From CAVURS01 sp963834425 (lineage in GTDB: Bacteria > Actinomycetota > Actinomycetes > Actinomycetales > CAVURS01), in contig CAWIBR010000005.1 in assembly GCA_963834425.1 (NCBI GenBank), positions 124,001-188,000 of the forward strand: a stretch of DNA of 64,000 nt, written 5' to 3'. The notes below the pieces were generated by a model. The model worked only from the letters and a program-made list of their open reading frames with translations. It was not told the origin of the DNA and did not search any database. This document shows, piece by piece, positions 16,184 through 26,006 of this stretch. Numbering within the stretch: position 1 is the stretch's first letter; each line of letters opens with the position of its first letter. Both the position numbers and the translations under genes were made by a program.

Positions 16184-17029
16184 CTAAGGGTCAAGGACGG
16201 CGAGGAGATCGCACACGGTGCGGGTCATCGCCTGGCGGCCCGGCGCGAGGTACTTGCGGGGATCGACCAGCTCGGGATCATCGGCCAACACCTCGCGGAC
16301 GGCCGTCGTCATCGCGACGTTGAGGCCGGTGCCGTAGTTGACCTTCGCGATGCCTGCGGCGACGGCGGCCCGCATCTCATCGGCCGGCACGCCCGAGGAG
16401 CCATGCAGCACGAGAGGTACGTCGAGCCGGTCCCGGAGCCGGGCGATCAGGCCGACATCGAGCCGGGCTGTGCGCGTGGTCATGGCGTGGGAGCTGCCCA
16501 CCGCGACGGCCAAGGCGTCGACTCCGGTCTCCTTCACGAAGACGGCAGCCTGGTCGGGGTCAGTGCGAACGCCCGGCGCGTGCGCACTCTGGGGTGCGTC
16601 GGCCTTGCCGCCCACGTAGCCGAGCTCGGCCTCGACCCAGAGGCCGGCAGCGTGGGCCAGATCCGTTGCTGCGCGGGTCTTTTCGACGTTGTCGGCGTAG
16701 GCCAGCGCTCCGGCGTCGTACATCACCGAGCCGAAGACCGAGCCGGGCAGCTGCGCTATCAGCGCGTCGTCGGTGACGTGGTCGAGATGCAAGGCGAGGG
16801 GTACGGCGGACCCGCGGGCCACGGCGGCGGTGGCCGCGGCGATGGGTTCCAGCTCGCCGCCGTGGAAGCGCACGGCGTTCTCGCTGATCTGCAGGATCAC
16901 GGCGACCTGGCTGGCCACGGCGGCCGCGGCGATCGCTTCGGCGTGTTCGAGGGTGATCACGTTGACCGCTGCGACCGCCCGCCGTCGCTGGCGAGCGCGG
17001 TCGACGAGCTCGCGGGCGCTGACGATCAC
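16184..17029 (-). CDS. Class II fructose/tagatose-bisphosphate aldolase family protein
   Basis: 281 residues; zinc-dependent aldolase cutting a ketose-1,6-bisphosphate or related phosphorylated ketose into dihydroxyacetone phosphate and an aldehyde. Motifs: AAVNVITLEHAEAI near the N-terminus, PLALHLDHV with a zinc-ligand His near residue 83, VEAELGYVGG, LVLHGSSGVP with another His, and GIAKVNYGTGLN for phosphate binding. GTG 17029 overlaps the stop of the SIS gene by 4 bp. This is the third gene of the PfkB-SIS-aldolase operon. The mix suggests an AgaY/GatY-like or IolJ-like role rather than central glycolysis. Confidence 0.88.
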   Translation of the reverse strand: MIVSARELVDRARQRRRAVAAVNVITLEHAEAIAAAAVASQVAVILQISENAVRFHGGELEPIAAATAAVARGSAVPLALHLDHVTDDALIAQLPGSVFGSVMYDAGALAYADNVEKTRAATDLAHAAGLWVEAELGYVGGKADAPQSAHAPGVRTDPDQAAVFVKETGVDALAVAVGSSHAMTTRTARLDVGLIARLRDRLDVPLVLHGSSGVPADEMRAAVAAGIAKVNYGTGLNVAMTTAVREVLADDPELVDPRKYLAPGRQAMTRTVCDLLAVLDP

Positions 17030-17958
17030 GAGGTGGGCGGCCCGTCGGTGAGCATGACCGAGCGGGTCAGGTTGCGCGGCCGGTCCGGATCGAGCCGCTG
17101 GGCCTCCGCGCGGCGTACGGCGAGCAACTGGGCCCGCACCAGGTCTGCGACCGGGTCGAGGTCGTCGTCGACCAGCGTCGCGCCGGTGACCGCGATGTCG
17201 TCGCGGAGCCCGTCGACCGGACGGCCGAACACCCACACCGCGCGGCCGGGCTGCGCGATCGAGATCGGTCCGTGGCGGTACTCCATCTGCGGGTAGGACT
17301 CGGTCCACAGCTGCGCGGCCTCGCGCATCTTCAGCGCCGCTTCCTGGGCCACGCCGTAGGCCCAGTCCTGCCCCAGGAAGGTGATCTGGTCGGCCGACTC
17401 GAGTGCTGCGGGGATGGGCGCCGATCCATCGAGGACGTCCGCGGCCTGCTGCAGCACCGGTCCCAGCGACTCGCCGAGCGAGCCGCGCAGCAGCATCAGC
17501 ACCGTCGTGGCGAAGACCGTCTGGACCACCGACTGCTCGTCGGCGAAGTCGAGCACGACGGCACTCTCGGCGGCAGCCGGCACGGGAGTCCCGGGCACGG
17601 CGGTGATCGCGACGACGGGTGAGGTCGTGGCCTGGATGGCCCGGACCACCTCGGTCGTCGTGCCCGAGCGGGAGATGGCCACGATGCGGTCGTAGGAACG
17701 GTCCGCCGGGAACTGGCTGGCGGCGAACGCATCGGTCTGGCCCAGGCCCAGCTGCTCGCGTCGCGAGGCGTAGGCGGCGGCCATGAACCACGATGTGCCG
17801 CAACCGATCACGGCGACTCGCTCGCCGGACTGGGGCAGTACGTCGGCGAGGTCGGGTAGGCGGTCCAGGGCGGTGGCCCAGGCGGCCGGTTGGTGCCGGA
17901 TCTCCCGTCCCACATGGGTGGGTCCGGGGCTGAGGTCAGCGCTCACGTGGGTGCTCAT
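17026..17958 (-). CDS. SIS-domain sugar isomerase/deaminase (AgaS/GlmS-like)
   Basis: 310 residues with two SIS (sugar isomerase) domains, lacking the glutaminase half of GlmS. The first carries IGCGTSWFMAAAYASRRE and the phosphosugar-binding Ser/Thr cluster AISRSGTTTEVVRAI; the second carries FLGQDWAYGVAQEAALKMREA and SYPQMEYRHGP. Such proteins isomerise or deaminate amino-sugar or ketose phosphates. Between the kinase gene (6 bp upstream) and the aldolase gene (4-bp overlap), the most economical role is converting an aldose or amino-sugar phosphate to a ketose phosphate for the aldolase. Confidence 0.86.
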   Translation of the reverse strand: MSTHVSADLSPGPTHVGREIRHQPAAWATALDRLPDLADVLPQSGERVAVIGCGTSWFMAAAYASRREQLGLGQTDAFAASQFPADRSYDRIVAISRSGTTTEVVRAIQATTSPVVAITAVPGTPVPAAAESAVVLDFADEQSVVQTVFATTVLMLLRGSLGESLGPVLQQAADVLDGSAPIPAALESADQITFLGQDWAYGVAQEAALKMREAAQLWTESYPQMEYRHGPISIAQPGRAVWVFGRPVDGLRDDIAVTGATLVDDDLDPVADLVRAQLLAVRRAEAQRLDPDRPRNLTRSVMLTDGPPTS

Positions 17959-17964
17959 CGGTGG

Positions 17965-18933
17965 TCAGGTCCTTCCGCACAGATCTGGATCGGTCAGGTC
18001 GTCCCGGGTGGGTTGCGCTGTGGTGCCGCCGAGCGCGGTGACGGCGAAGGCTCCGGCCCGCACCGCGCGCCCGAGGCTCTCGTCGAGAGTGCGGCCGTCG
18101 AGCCAGCTGTCGACGAACGCCGCGTCGAAGGTGTCGCCGGCACCGGTCGTGTCCACGGCCATCGCGGGGATGCCGGGCACCGTCGTCAGCTCGCCCGAGG
18201 GGGAGACGGCGAAGGCGCCGGCCGGGCCGTCCTTGACGACGACGAGCGGGCCGCTTGCGGCGATGGCGGTCGCAGCCTCGAGCGGATCGGCGCGACGACC
18301 GATCGCCGTCACCTCGGATCGGTTGGGCAGCAACAGATCTAGATGCGGCAGCAGGTTGTCCAGGCCAAGCCACTCGCCGGTCGGGTCGTCGTTGGTGTCG
18401 AGCGACGTGGAGATCCCCTGGGCTCGCAGCAGCGCGAGCAGCGTCGGCAGCTCGGCGGCCAGGCCGGGCTGCAGGTAGAGCGAGGAGACGTGGACGTGCG
18501 CGAGCCCAGAGCCTCGGCGGACGGCGACCGCGCGCGCGACGTCATCCGCGCTCAGGGTGGGGATGGCGCCGGGCAGGGTCAGGATGGCGCGGTCATGCGG
18601 GTGGGCCAGCACGACGGTCAGGCCGGTCGGCACGTCGGTGCGCCTCAGCACGGCCGACAGGTCCACCCCGGCGGCGTCGAGCTGATCGCAGAGCTGCCGC
18701 CCGAAGGTGTCGGTGCCCACGGCCGCGCACAGCGCGACCGGACGGCCGAGCCGGGCCAGCGCGTGGGCGGTGATCGCGGCCGACCCGCCGATCGTCAGCT
18801 GGGCCTGGTCGAGCAGCTGCTCGGCCTGCCCGAATCGGGGCACGATGTCGCCGGTCAGGATCAGATCAGGGTTGGCGTCGCCGACGACGAGCACCAGCTG
18901 GTGCACCCGATCCGGCCCCAGACATGACGGCAT
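17965..18933 (-). CDS. PfkB-family carbohydrate kinase
   Basis: About 320 residues of the ribokinase/PfkB superfamily. N-terminal VVGDANPDLILTGD and GGSAAITAHALARLG are the family's substrate-side motif; the C-terminal DTTGAGDTFDAAFVDSWL holds the catalytic Asp and anion hole. ATP-dependent sugar or ketose-phosphate phosphorylation is expected. Start is ATG 18933 or 18936; a GTG at 18906 would give a start closer to most relatives. First gene of the operon with the SIS and aldolase genes, divergent from GH4. Confidence 0.88.
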   Translation of the reverse strand: MPSCLGPDRVHQLVLVVGDANPDLILTGDIVPRFGQAEQLLDQAQLTIGGSAAITAHALARLGRPVALCAAVGTDTFGRQLCDQLDAAGVDLSAVLRRTDVPTGLTVVLAHPHDRAILTLPGAIPTLSADDVARAVAVRRGSGLAHVHVSSLYLQPGLAAELPTLLALLRAQGISTSLDTNDDPTGEWLGLDNLLPHLDLLLPNRSEVTAIGRRADPLEAATAIAASGPLVVVKDGPAGAFAVSPSGELTTVPGIPAMAVDTTGAGDTFDAAFVDSWLDGRTLDESLGRAVRAGAFAVTALGGTTAQPTRDDLTDPDLCGRT

Positions 18934-18936
18934 CAT

Positions 18937-19023
18937 CGCCGCTGAGGCCCGAAGTTGTCCAGAAACAATCAGCATCGATGACTGATCTTGCTCGGCGATT
19001 GCACGCCGTGCCATGCTCGGCGG
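18937..19023. promoter_or_regulatory. Divergent promoter region between PfkB operon and GH4 gene
   Basis: This 87-bp stretch must hold control signals for both divergent transcripts. It contains the least GC-rich sequence of the area, GTTGTCCAGAAACAATCAG (about 18954-18972), whose TTGT/ACAA parts form an imperfect inverted repeat and could bind the DeoR-type regulator encoded at 20404-21177. No convincing -35/-10 pair was assigned. Confidence 0.4.
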
Positions 19024-20470
19024 GTGACCACTGTCTGCTTCGTCGGTGCCGGCTCGGCCGAGTTCACCCGCCAGCTGCTGCGCGACCTGCTGTCCTTCGA
19101 CGACCTGTTCACCGAGTCCTCGATCCCTCACCCTGGTGATGCACGACATCGACCAGCGCCGGCTGGATCTGGCCGAGGGCCTGGCCCATCTGGCGGTCGC
19201 GGCCCACGGCCGGACCGTGACCGTCCGGGCCGAGGCCGACCGGCGTACGGCGCTGGCGGGCGCCGACTTCGTGATCAACTCGGTCAACATCGGGGGACAC
19301 GCCGCCACCGTCACCGACTTCGAGGTGCCCGCGCGCTACGGGCTGCGGCAGACGATCGCCGACACGCTCGGTGTCGGCGGCATCTTCCGTGGTCTGCGCA
19401 CCTTCGGCTTCCTGGACGGACTGGCGACCGACATGCTCGCGGTCTGTCCGGACGCCTGGTTGCTCAACTACACGAACCCGATGGCGATGAACATCCAGTA
19501 CCTCGCCGCCACGCATCCGGACCTGAAGGTGCTCGGGCTGTGCCACTCGGTCTTCTGGACGGTCCACGACCTGTCCGAGCTGATCGACGTGCCGCTCGAC
19601 GAGGTGACCTTCCACAGCGCCGGCGTCAACCACCAGGCCTGGGTGCTCAAGTGGGAGCGCGACGGCGAGAGCCTCTACCCGCTGCTCGACGCGCGGATCG
19701 CGGCCGACCCGGACCTGCGGCGACGGGTGCGCGTGGACATGTACCGCCGGCTCGGCTTCTATCCGACCGAGACGAGCGAGCACTCCAGCGAGTACGTCGC
19801 GTGGTACCTGCACGACGACACCGAGATCGAGCGGCTGCGGATCCCGGTCGGCGACTACCTGCAGATCAGCGCGGGCAACGCCCAGGAGATCGAGGACCTC
19901 ATCCCGCAGGTCGCCGCCGGCCAGTACGTCGAGCCGGAGGAGGAGGCTGCGGAGTACGCGCCGCAGGTGATCCACAGCATGGTCACCGGCACTCGCCGTA
20001 CGATCCAGGTCACGGTTGCCAACCACGGGCTGATCGACAACCTGGCCCAGGGCGCCGGCGTCGAAGTCCCTTGCCACATCGACGGATCCGGCGCGTCACC
20101 CGTTGCTGTCGGGAGCCTGCCGCCGCAGTGTGCGGCGCTCAACCGGCAGTTCCTCTCGGTCGTCGAGCTGACCGTCCGGGCGGCGACGGAAGGCCGCCCC
20201 GAGCTGGTCCGGCAGGCCATGATGGCCGACCCGAACACCGCGGCCACGCTGCGACTGGACGACATCTGGAGCCTGGCCGACGACATGGTCGCGGCCCACG
20301 GCGACCGGCTGCCGGAGGCCTTGCGCGGATCGCTGCGCCCTCTGAGTTCGCGATCGCCCTGGTCAGGGCTGAGCGCCATCGCGCTCGGCGCCAGGGCTCG
20401 GCGTCAGGGCAGGTCGACGACGTGGACCTGCGGGCCGAGCCGGCGCAGCTCGGCCAGGTCCGCGGGCTGA
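19024..20470 (+). CDS. Glycoside hydrolase family 4 (alpha-galactosidase/alpha-glucosidase type), one frameshift
   Basis: GH4 enzymes cleave glycosides by an NAD+ and Mn2+ dependent oxidation-elimination route in the cytoplasm. The GTG start at 19024 gives the dinucleotide motif CFVGAGSAEFT; a single-base shift near 19125 moves the reading to the frame that continues to 20470. Metal and substrate motifs are intact: NYTNPMAMN, LGLCHSV (Cys ligand) and GVNHQAW (His ligand), which place it in the MelA/AglA-like branch acting on alpha-galactosides, alpha-glucosides or alpha-glucuronides. Total about 480 residues. The last 40 residues look unlike the family and overlap the 3' end of the convergent deoR gene, so the true stop may be near 20345. 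Confidence 0.82.
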
Positions 20471-21177
20471 CGCCCCAGCGTCCGTGACGATGTCGGAGGC
20501 GCTCGCGATGTCGCCGATCTTGGCGAAGCCGCGCTTGCCGACCTTGCTCGAGTCGGCCACGACGATGACCCGCTCCGCGGCCCGGACCAGCGCGCGGTTG
20601 GTGTGCGCCTCGACCTCGTGGTGCGTCGTGAAGCCGGCCGTGGGGTGCACGCCGTCGACGCCGATGACGGCCACGTCGACGTTGATGTTCGACAGGGTGA
20701 GCTCGGCCAAGCGGGCCGACCAGCTCGTAGGACTCCGAGCGGGCACTGCCGCCGCAGACGACCAGCTCGATGTTGGACCGTACGGCGAGCTCGGAGGCGA
20801 TGTTGAGCGCGTTGGTGACGACCCGCAGGCCGGGTCGCGAGGCCAGCGCGCGGGCGACCTCGGTGGTGGTCGTCCCGCCGTTGAGCCCGACCGAGCTGAC
20901 CTCACCGGAGAGCAGGCCGATCGCCACGGCGGCGATGGCTCGCTTGGCGTCGTGGTGCTGCCCGCCGCGATAGCGCATCGGCAGCTCGTAGAGCACGCCC
21001 GGACGCGACCGCGCCGCCATGCGTGCGGGTCAGCAGCTTCTGCGACTCCAGCAGGTGCAGGTCGCGACGGATCGAGGCCTCGGACACGTCGAGGCGCTCG
21101 GTGAGCCCGGCCACCGCCACCGACCCGTGCTCGCCGAGCTCCTGCAAGATCAGGCCGAGCCGGTCCTCCTGTCGCAT
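20404..21177 (-). CDS. DeoR-family sugar-responsive repressor, three frameshifts
   Basis: N-terminal helix-turn-helix MRQEDRLGLILQ...VSEASIRRDLHLLESQ (from ATG 21177) is followed, after a shift near 21010, by the sensor-domain signature KRAIAAVAIGLL and LNGGTTTTEVARAL. A second shift near 20710 leads to NINVDVAVIGVDGVH and VVADSSKVGKRGF, and a third near 20490 to a short end at TGA 20404. Joined, it is about 255 residues, the usual DeoR size, so the shifts are probably sequencing indels. Sensor domains of this family bind phosphorylated sugars. Its place between the GH4/kinase and ABC operons makes it their likely repressor. Confidence 0.8.
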
Positions 21178-21374
21178 AGCGGGCACCATACGCGCAAGTG
21201 GCTGATCGGTTCGAGCATTTAGCCGTCTCCCTGTGCCGTGGCGGCCTCGAGCAGGGAAGGTAACGACCGCGTTTCGGTGCGGCCGGAGGGTTGACCGGCT
21301 TCGAAATACCGTGCAAAACTGCGCAGGATTCACGCTCGTCCATGCTCGATGCCGGTGCGAACCAGGGAGTCTCG
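21178..21374. promoter_or_regulatory. Divergent promoter region of deoR-type gene and ABC operon
   Basis: A plausible promoter for the ABC operon is TTGACC at 21291-21296 with an AAAACT-like -10 about 18 bp downstream. Around the -10, TGCAAAACTGCGCA (about 21312-21325) is an imperfect inverted repeat that could be an operator. The remainder has no recognisable gene. Confidence 0.45.
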
Positions 21375-22715
21375 ATGGCCGTTCCTCACCTCACTCGCGG
21401 GGTCCGTCGGAGCCGACTGGGCCGGCCCGCGCGCGCCGCGGTCGCGGCCGTCGCCGCCGGTGGCCTGCTGGCCGCCGCCGCAGGCTGCGGCGGCAGCAGC
21501 GGGGGGAGCAGCTCGAGCTCGACGCCCGGCCCGGTGACCATCACCGTCTCCCACGGCTACACCGACGTGGAGGCCAAGGAGATCAAGGCCCAGGCCGACC
21601 AGTGGAACGCGCAGAACCCCACCAAGAAGGTCAACCTGGTCTTCAACGGCGGCAACGACAGCGCGCTGCAGAAGACCATCGCGGGCTTCACCGCCGGCAA
21701 CTTCCCGGACGTCGCCTATGAGTACGGCTCCTCGGCCGCCCAGCTCGCGCGGCAGCCGAAGCTGGTCGACCTCACCAACAAGGTCAAGGCCCCGGCGTTC
21801 GACTGGAACGACTTCTACCCCTCCGAGCGGCAGGCGGCCACGGTCAACGGCAAGGTCGTCGGCATCCCGGCCCTGGTCGACAACCTGGCCCTGGTCTACA
21901 ACAAGAAGATGTTCGCGGCGGCCGGCGTCCCGGCCCCGACGGCCGACTGGACCTGGCAGGACTTCCGCGACGCGGCCAAGAAGCTCACCAACGCGAGCAC
22001 CCACACCTACGGCTGGGCCTACGTCAACGATGCGAGCGAGGACACCGTCTGGCGCTACCTGGCGATGCTCTGGCAGGCCGGCGGCGATCTGCTGAACTCC
22101 GACAACACCGCGCCCGCCTTCAACTCGCCGGCCGGGCTGGCCGCCCTGCAGCAGCTGCAGGACATGGCCGTCACCGACAAGTCGGTCTACCTGGACACGG
22201 GCAACGGCAACTACCTCAACCTGTTCAACAGCGGCAAGGTCGCGATGCTCTGGACCGGACCTTGGGACCTGTCCAGCATCAACAGCAACGTGAGCTACGG
22301 CGTGACGCTGCTGCCGGGCTACAACGGCAACCACGAGACGATCTCCGGGCCGGACCTCTACATGCTCTTCAACCACTCCTCCGACCGCGCGGCCGCGGCC
22401 TTCGACTTCGTGAGCTGGCTGACCTCGGCCAAGGTCCACCTGGAGTTCGCCATCGCCACCGGTGACCTCCCGGTGCGCAAGTCGGAGACGACGCTGCCGG
22501 ACTACCAGACCTTCTTGAAGAAGTTCCCGTCCGAGGCGGTCTTCGTCGACAACCTCAACAACGTCAAGCACGTGCGACCCAACATCCCGGACTACGCCGA
22601 GGTGTCGACGGCCGTCGGCCAGATGGTGCAGTCGGTGCTGCTCGGCCGGGCTCAGCCCGCGGCCGCTCTGAAGTCCGGCAGCGACGCGGTCAAGTCGGCG
22701 CTGGCTGGTTCGTGA
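21375..22715 (+). CDS. ABC transporter sugar-binding lipoprotein
   Basis: 446-residue extracellular solute-binding protein, family 1 (carbohydrate). Signal peptide with Arg-rich n-region and lipobox AAGC, so it is membrane-anchored. Mature part: ITVSHGYTDVEAKEIKAQADQWN, GNDSALQKTIAGFTAGNFPDVAYEY, and hinge region GKVVGIPALVDNLALVYNKKMF, all typical of sugar-binding proteins. Start ATG 21375 after CAGGGAG. First gene of a four-gene operon; the next gene overlaps by 4 bp (GTGA). Confidence 0.9.
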   Translation: MAVPHLTRGVRRSRLGRPARAAVAAVAAGGLLAAAAGCGGSSGGSSSSSTPGPVTITVSHGYTDVEAKEIKAQADQWNAQNPTKKVNLVFNGGNDSALQKTIAGFTAGNFPDVAYEYGSSAAQLARQPKLVDLTNKVKAPAFDWNDFYPSERQAATVNGKVVGIPALVDNLALVYNKKMFAAAGVPAPTADWTWQDFRDAAKKLTNASTHTYGWAYVNDASEDTVWRYLAMLWQAGGDLLNSDNTAPAFNSPAGLAALQQLQDMAVTDKSVYLDTGNGNYLNLFNSGKVAMLWTGPWDLSSINSNVSYGVTLLPGYNGNHETISGPDLYMLFNHSSDRAAAAFDFVSWLTSAKVHLEFAIATGDLPVRKSETTLPDYQTFLKKFPSEAVFVDNLNNVKHVRPNIPDYAEVSTAVGQMVQSVLLGRAQPAAALKSGSDAVKSALAGS

Positions 22716-23716
22716 GCTCGGTGAGGCAGGACGAGAGCAGGGGCCCGTCCGCCCGCCGGTCCCGCCGACCGCGCACGATCCTCCCGCCGGACCAGCACCT
22801 GGCGCAGGGCGACGGGCGGTCCAGGCGCGCGCGGGGCCGACGGCAGGAGGCGCTGACCGGCTGGGCGATGGTCAGTCCGGCGGCGATCCTGATCGGTGTC
22901 TTCGGGCTGATCCCCGTCGTCTGGTCGTTCGTGCTGTCCTTCCAGCGCAACGATCTTCAGACGCCCGGCCAGTGGGTCGGGCTCAAGAACTACCACCAGC
23001 TCAGCCAGGACCCGCTCTTCTGGTCCTCCGTGCGGCACACCGTCGTCTACACGGTGCTCTTCGTGCCGATCACGCTGGTCCTGTCGTTGCTGGCCGCGGC
23101 CGCGCTGAACCGCCGGATCCGGGGGATCACGGTCTACCGGCTGGCCGTCTTCATCCCGGTCGTGACGTCGACCATCGCGACGGGCGTCATCTTCACCTGG
23201 CTGATGGACCCGGACTTCGGGCTGATCAACGCGGGCCTGCACCGGCTCGGCCTGCCGACGTTCGAGTTCTTCGCCTCCCCGACCCAGGCGCTGCCGTCCG
23301 TGGTCATCATGACCGTCTGGGGGTGGGTCGGCTTCGGCGCGCTGATCTTCCTGGCCGGTCTGCAGGGCGTGCCGCAGGATCTGCTCGACGCGGCCCAGAC
23401 CGACGGTTGCAGCAAGCGCCAGACGTTCTGGCGGATCCAGGTGCCGTTGTTGCGGCCGGTCAGCGCGTTCCTGCTGGTCTGGCTGACCATTAACGCCCTG
23501 CAACTGTTCGACGAGGTCTATGCGACGACCAAGGGCGGTCCGGCTCAGGCGACGACCGTCGTCGTCTACTACCTCTACGAGCAGGCGTTCCAGTACTTCC
23601 ATGCCGGGTACGCCGCGGCCATCGCCGTCGTACTCTTCGTCGCCATCGCCGTGATCACGTTCGTACAGATGCGACTGTCGCGTGAGCCGCTGGCCGTCGG
23701 GGAGGCTCGACGATGA
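22712..23716 (+). CDS. ABC transporter permease (MalF/UgpA-like)
   Basis: 334 residues with a charged N-terminus of about 45 residues and six predicted membrane helices. The EAA loop that docks the ATPase reads DLLDAAQTDGCSKRQTFWRIQVPLLRP (about 225-250). GTG start overlaps the binding-protein stop by 4 bp. Pairs with the next permease to form the channel. No ATPase gene is present in the cluster, so a shared MsiK-type ATPase elsewhere is likely, as is usual in actinobacteria. Confidence 0.9.
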   Translation: MSSVRQDESRGPSARRSRRPRTILPPDQHLAQGDGRSRRARGRRQEALTGWAMVSPAAILIGVFGLIPVVWSFVLSFQRNDLQTPGQWVGLKNYHQLSQDPLFWSSVRHTVVYTVLFVPITLVLSLLAAAALNRRIRGITVYRLAVFIPVVTSTIATGVIFTWLMDPDFGLINAGLHRLGLPTFEFFASPTQALPSVVIMTVWGWVGFGALIFLAGLQGVPQDLLDAAQTDGCSKRQTFWRIQVPLLRPVSAFLLVWLTINALQLFDEVYATTKGGPAQATTVVVYYLYEQAFQYFHAGYAAAIAVVLFVAIAVITFVQMRLSREPLAVGEARR

Positions 23717-24582
23717 CGACCATCGAGCAGGTCGACCGGACGGCAGCCGCGTCGGTGCCGATGCGTCGCCGACGCCGGCACTGGCCCTCCGGGTGGCACC
23801 TGGTCCTGATCCCGGTGGCCCTGCTGATGGCGGCGCCGCTGATCTGGATGGTCATCACCAGCCTGTCCACGCTGGCCGAGACCCGGCACTTCCCGCCCGA
23901 ACTGCCGTCGAGCTTGCACTGGCACAACTACGTGGTCGCCTGGACCGAGTCGCCATTCGCCCGGTGGATGCTCAACAGCACCATCGTTTCGGTCACGTGT
24001 GTGATCAGCAACCTGGTCCTGTGCAGCCTGGCGGGCTATGCCTTCGCCCGGCTGCGGTTCCGCGGCAGCGGCATCATCTTCCTGGGCATCCTGGCCACCC
24101 TGATGGTGCCGTTCCAGGTGGTGATGATCCCGACCCTGCTGATCGTCAAGCACCTCGGGATCGTCGACAGCCTGCCGGCGCTGATCGTCCCGAACCTGGT
24201 GGCGCCGTTCGGGATCTACCTCCTGCGGCAGTTCTTCGTCTCCCTGCCGGTGGAGATCGAGGAGGCGGCCATCATCGACGGCGCCGGCCGGTTCCGGATC
24301 CTGTTCCGGATCCTGTTGCCGCTCATGGGCCCGCCGCTCAGCACGGTCGCCGTGCTGACCTTCCTGTCGGTGTGGAACGACTTCCTCTGGCCATTGGTCG
24401 TGACGTCCTCGCCGAACACGATGACCATCCAGCTCGGGCTGGCGACCTTCCAGAGCGCGCACTTCACCCGGTGGCCGGAGCTGATGGCCGGCACCGTGAT
24501 GAGTCAGCTCCCGGTCCTGATCCTTTTCATTGTCGGACAACGCTTTTTCGTCAGTTCCATCGCGAACACGGGGATCAAATGA
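23713..24582 (+). CDS. ABC transporter permease (MalG/UgpE-like)
   Basis: 289 residues, six predicted membrane helices. The EAA loop (EIEEAAIIDGAGRFRILFRILLP, about 185-206) is intact. ATG overlaps the stop of the upstream permease by 4 bp, and its own stop overlaps the ATG of the beta-helix gene by 4 bp, so the four genes are translationally chained. Completes the CUT1-type sugar importer. Confidence 0.9.
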   Translation: MTTIEQVDRTAAASVPMRRRRRHWPSGWHLVLIPVALLMAAPLIWMVITSLSTLAETRHFPPELPSSLHWHNYVVAWTESPFARWMLNSTIVSVTCVISNLVLCSLAGYAFARLRFRGSGIIFLGILATLMVPFQVVMIPTLLIVKHLGIVDSLPALIVPNLVAPFGIYLLRQFFVSLPVEIEEAAIIDGAGRFRILFRILLPLMGPPLSTVAVLTFLSVWNDFLWPLVVTSSPNTMTIQLGLATFQSAHFTRWPELMAGTVMSQLPVLILFIVGQRFFVSSIANTGIK

Positions 24583-26003
24583 AATCGACACGAGTCATCG
24601 CTGCCCTCTCTGCCGCTGTCGTCGTTGGCGCAGCCGTTGTCGTCGGCGCCGCGCCGGCCCAGGCCGGAGTCGCGCCCCGCGTGTTGGTCGTCGCGCCCGA
24701 GCGGCTCCGATCACGGCGCGGGCACGGTGGCCTCGCCGCTGCGCACCATCCAGCTGGCTGTGGATCGACTGGCGGCCGGCGGAGTGGTCGAGCTGCGCGG
24801 TGGCACCTACCACCAGCGGGTGCACCTGGTCGGGCGTGCACGGGATCGCGCTCGCGGCGTACCGGGGGGAGCGGCCGATCCTGAGCGGCGCGGGACTCAC
24901 GCCGCCGAAGGGGCTGACCGCGTTGGTCGAGATCGCCAACAGCACCGCGGTGACGGTGAGCGGGCTCGAGCTGACCGGCTATCGGACCAGCACGCTCAAC
25001 GCACGTGCCGGCCGGCGTCTACATCCACGGCCATGACTCGGCGATCACGATCACGGGCAACCACGTGCACGATCTGGGCAACTACAACGGCACGCTGGGC
25101 AGCTTCGACATCAACGCCCACGGCATCGCGGCGTACGGCGACGATCCGCACGCGTCGATCACGGGTCTCACCATCAGCGGCAACGAGGTCGACCACCTGC
25201 ACCTCGGCGCCAGCGAGAGCGTCGTCGTCAACGGCAACGTCGACGGCTGGGCCATCACCGGCAACTCGATCCACGACAACGGCAACATCGGCATCGACGC
25301 GATCGGCTTCGAGCCCACGCTGACTGGCTCGTACCGCTACACCACCGCCAACCGGGCCCGCAACGGCTTGATCGCGGACAACGCCATCGCGCGGATCCAG
25401 TCGCGGGGCAACCCGGCGTACTGGGAGGGCGGCGAAGGGGCTGCGGCGTGGTGCAACTGCGCGGACGGCATCTATGTCGACGGCGGGACGCACATCGTCA
25501 TCAGCGACAACCGGGTCAGCCAGGACGACATCGGCATCGAGGTCGCCGCGGAGAACCCGCACGGCAGCGGCGACCACGTGCTGGTCGTGCACAACCACAT
25601 CACGGGCAGCCTCTTCACCGGCATCACCACGGGTGGCTACTGCAACGGCGCCGAGGACTGCGGGGGAGTGCACACGGGCACGTCGTTCGACAACACGTTC
25701 GTCGACAACTGGTTGAAGGGCAACAACCAGCTCAACGACGGCTCGCCCGAGTTGCTCGTGCAGTACTACGCGTCCAACGACACGTTCGAGCACAACACGA
25801 TCATCGCGACCAACAGCGCGCACGTCGTCTATGGCACGGTGCCCGGTGGCACGGAGCACGGAAACGTCAGCAACGACAACAGCTTCTCCGCTGTTGGGGT
25901 CGGCGCTGGGCAGGCGCAGTTCGGCTGGTCCGGGCACGTCTACACCGGGTTCGCCGCCTACCGGCACGCCACTGGCCAGGACAGCTTGTCGTCCTACCGC
26001 TGA
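24579..26003 (+). CDS. Secreted right-handed beta-helix protein, three frameshifts
   Basis: Begins MKSTRVIAALSAAVVV with a Sec signal peptide ending near APAQAG. Shifts near 24700, 24830 and 25005 break the first third; the remainder (25005-26003, 332 residues) is one frame. It shows repeated short Asn/Gly-rich strands (ITITGNHVHD, LTISGNEVDH, WAITGNSIHDN, IVISDNRVSQDDIGIE), the pattern of pectate-lyase-like parallel beta-helices found in polysaccharide lyases and some glycosidases (for example GH110). Because it is chained to the importer genes, it probably releases the oligosaccharide that the importer takes up. Active-site residues could not be assigned. Confidence 0.8.
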
Positions 26004-26006
26004 GTG

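Noticed and set aside
16184..17803. A single 539-codon SIS-aldolase fusion
   Set aside because: Its N-terminal half is the SIS gene read in the wrong frame; the true aldolase starts with GTG at 17029.
17965..19314. Longer 449-residue kinase start at 19314
   Set aside because: The added 125 residues run antisense to the GH4 start and lack similarity to PfkB kinases.
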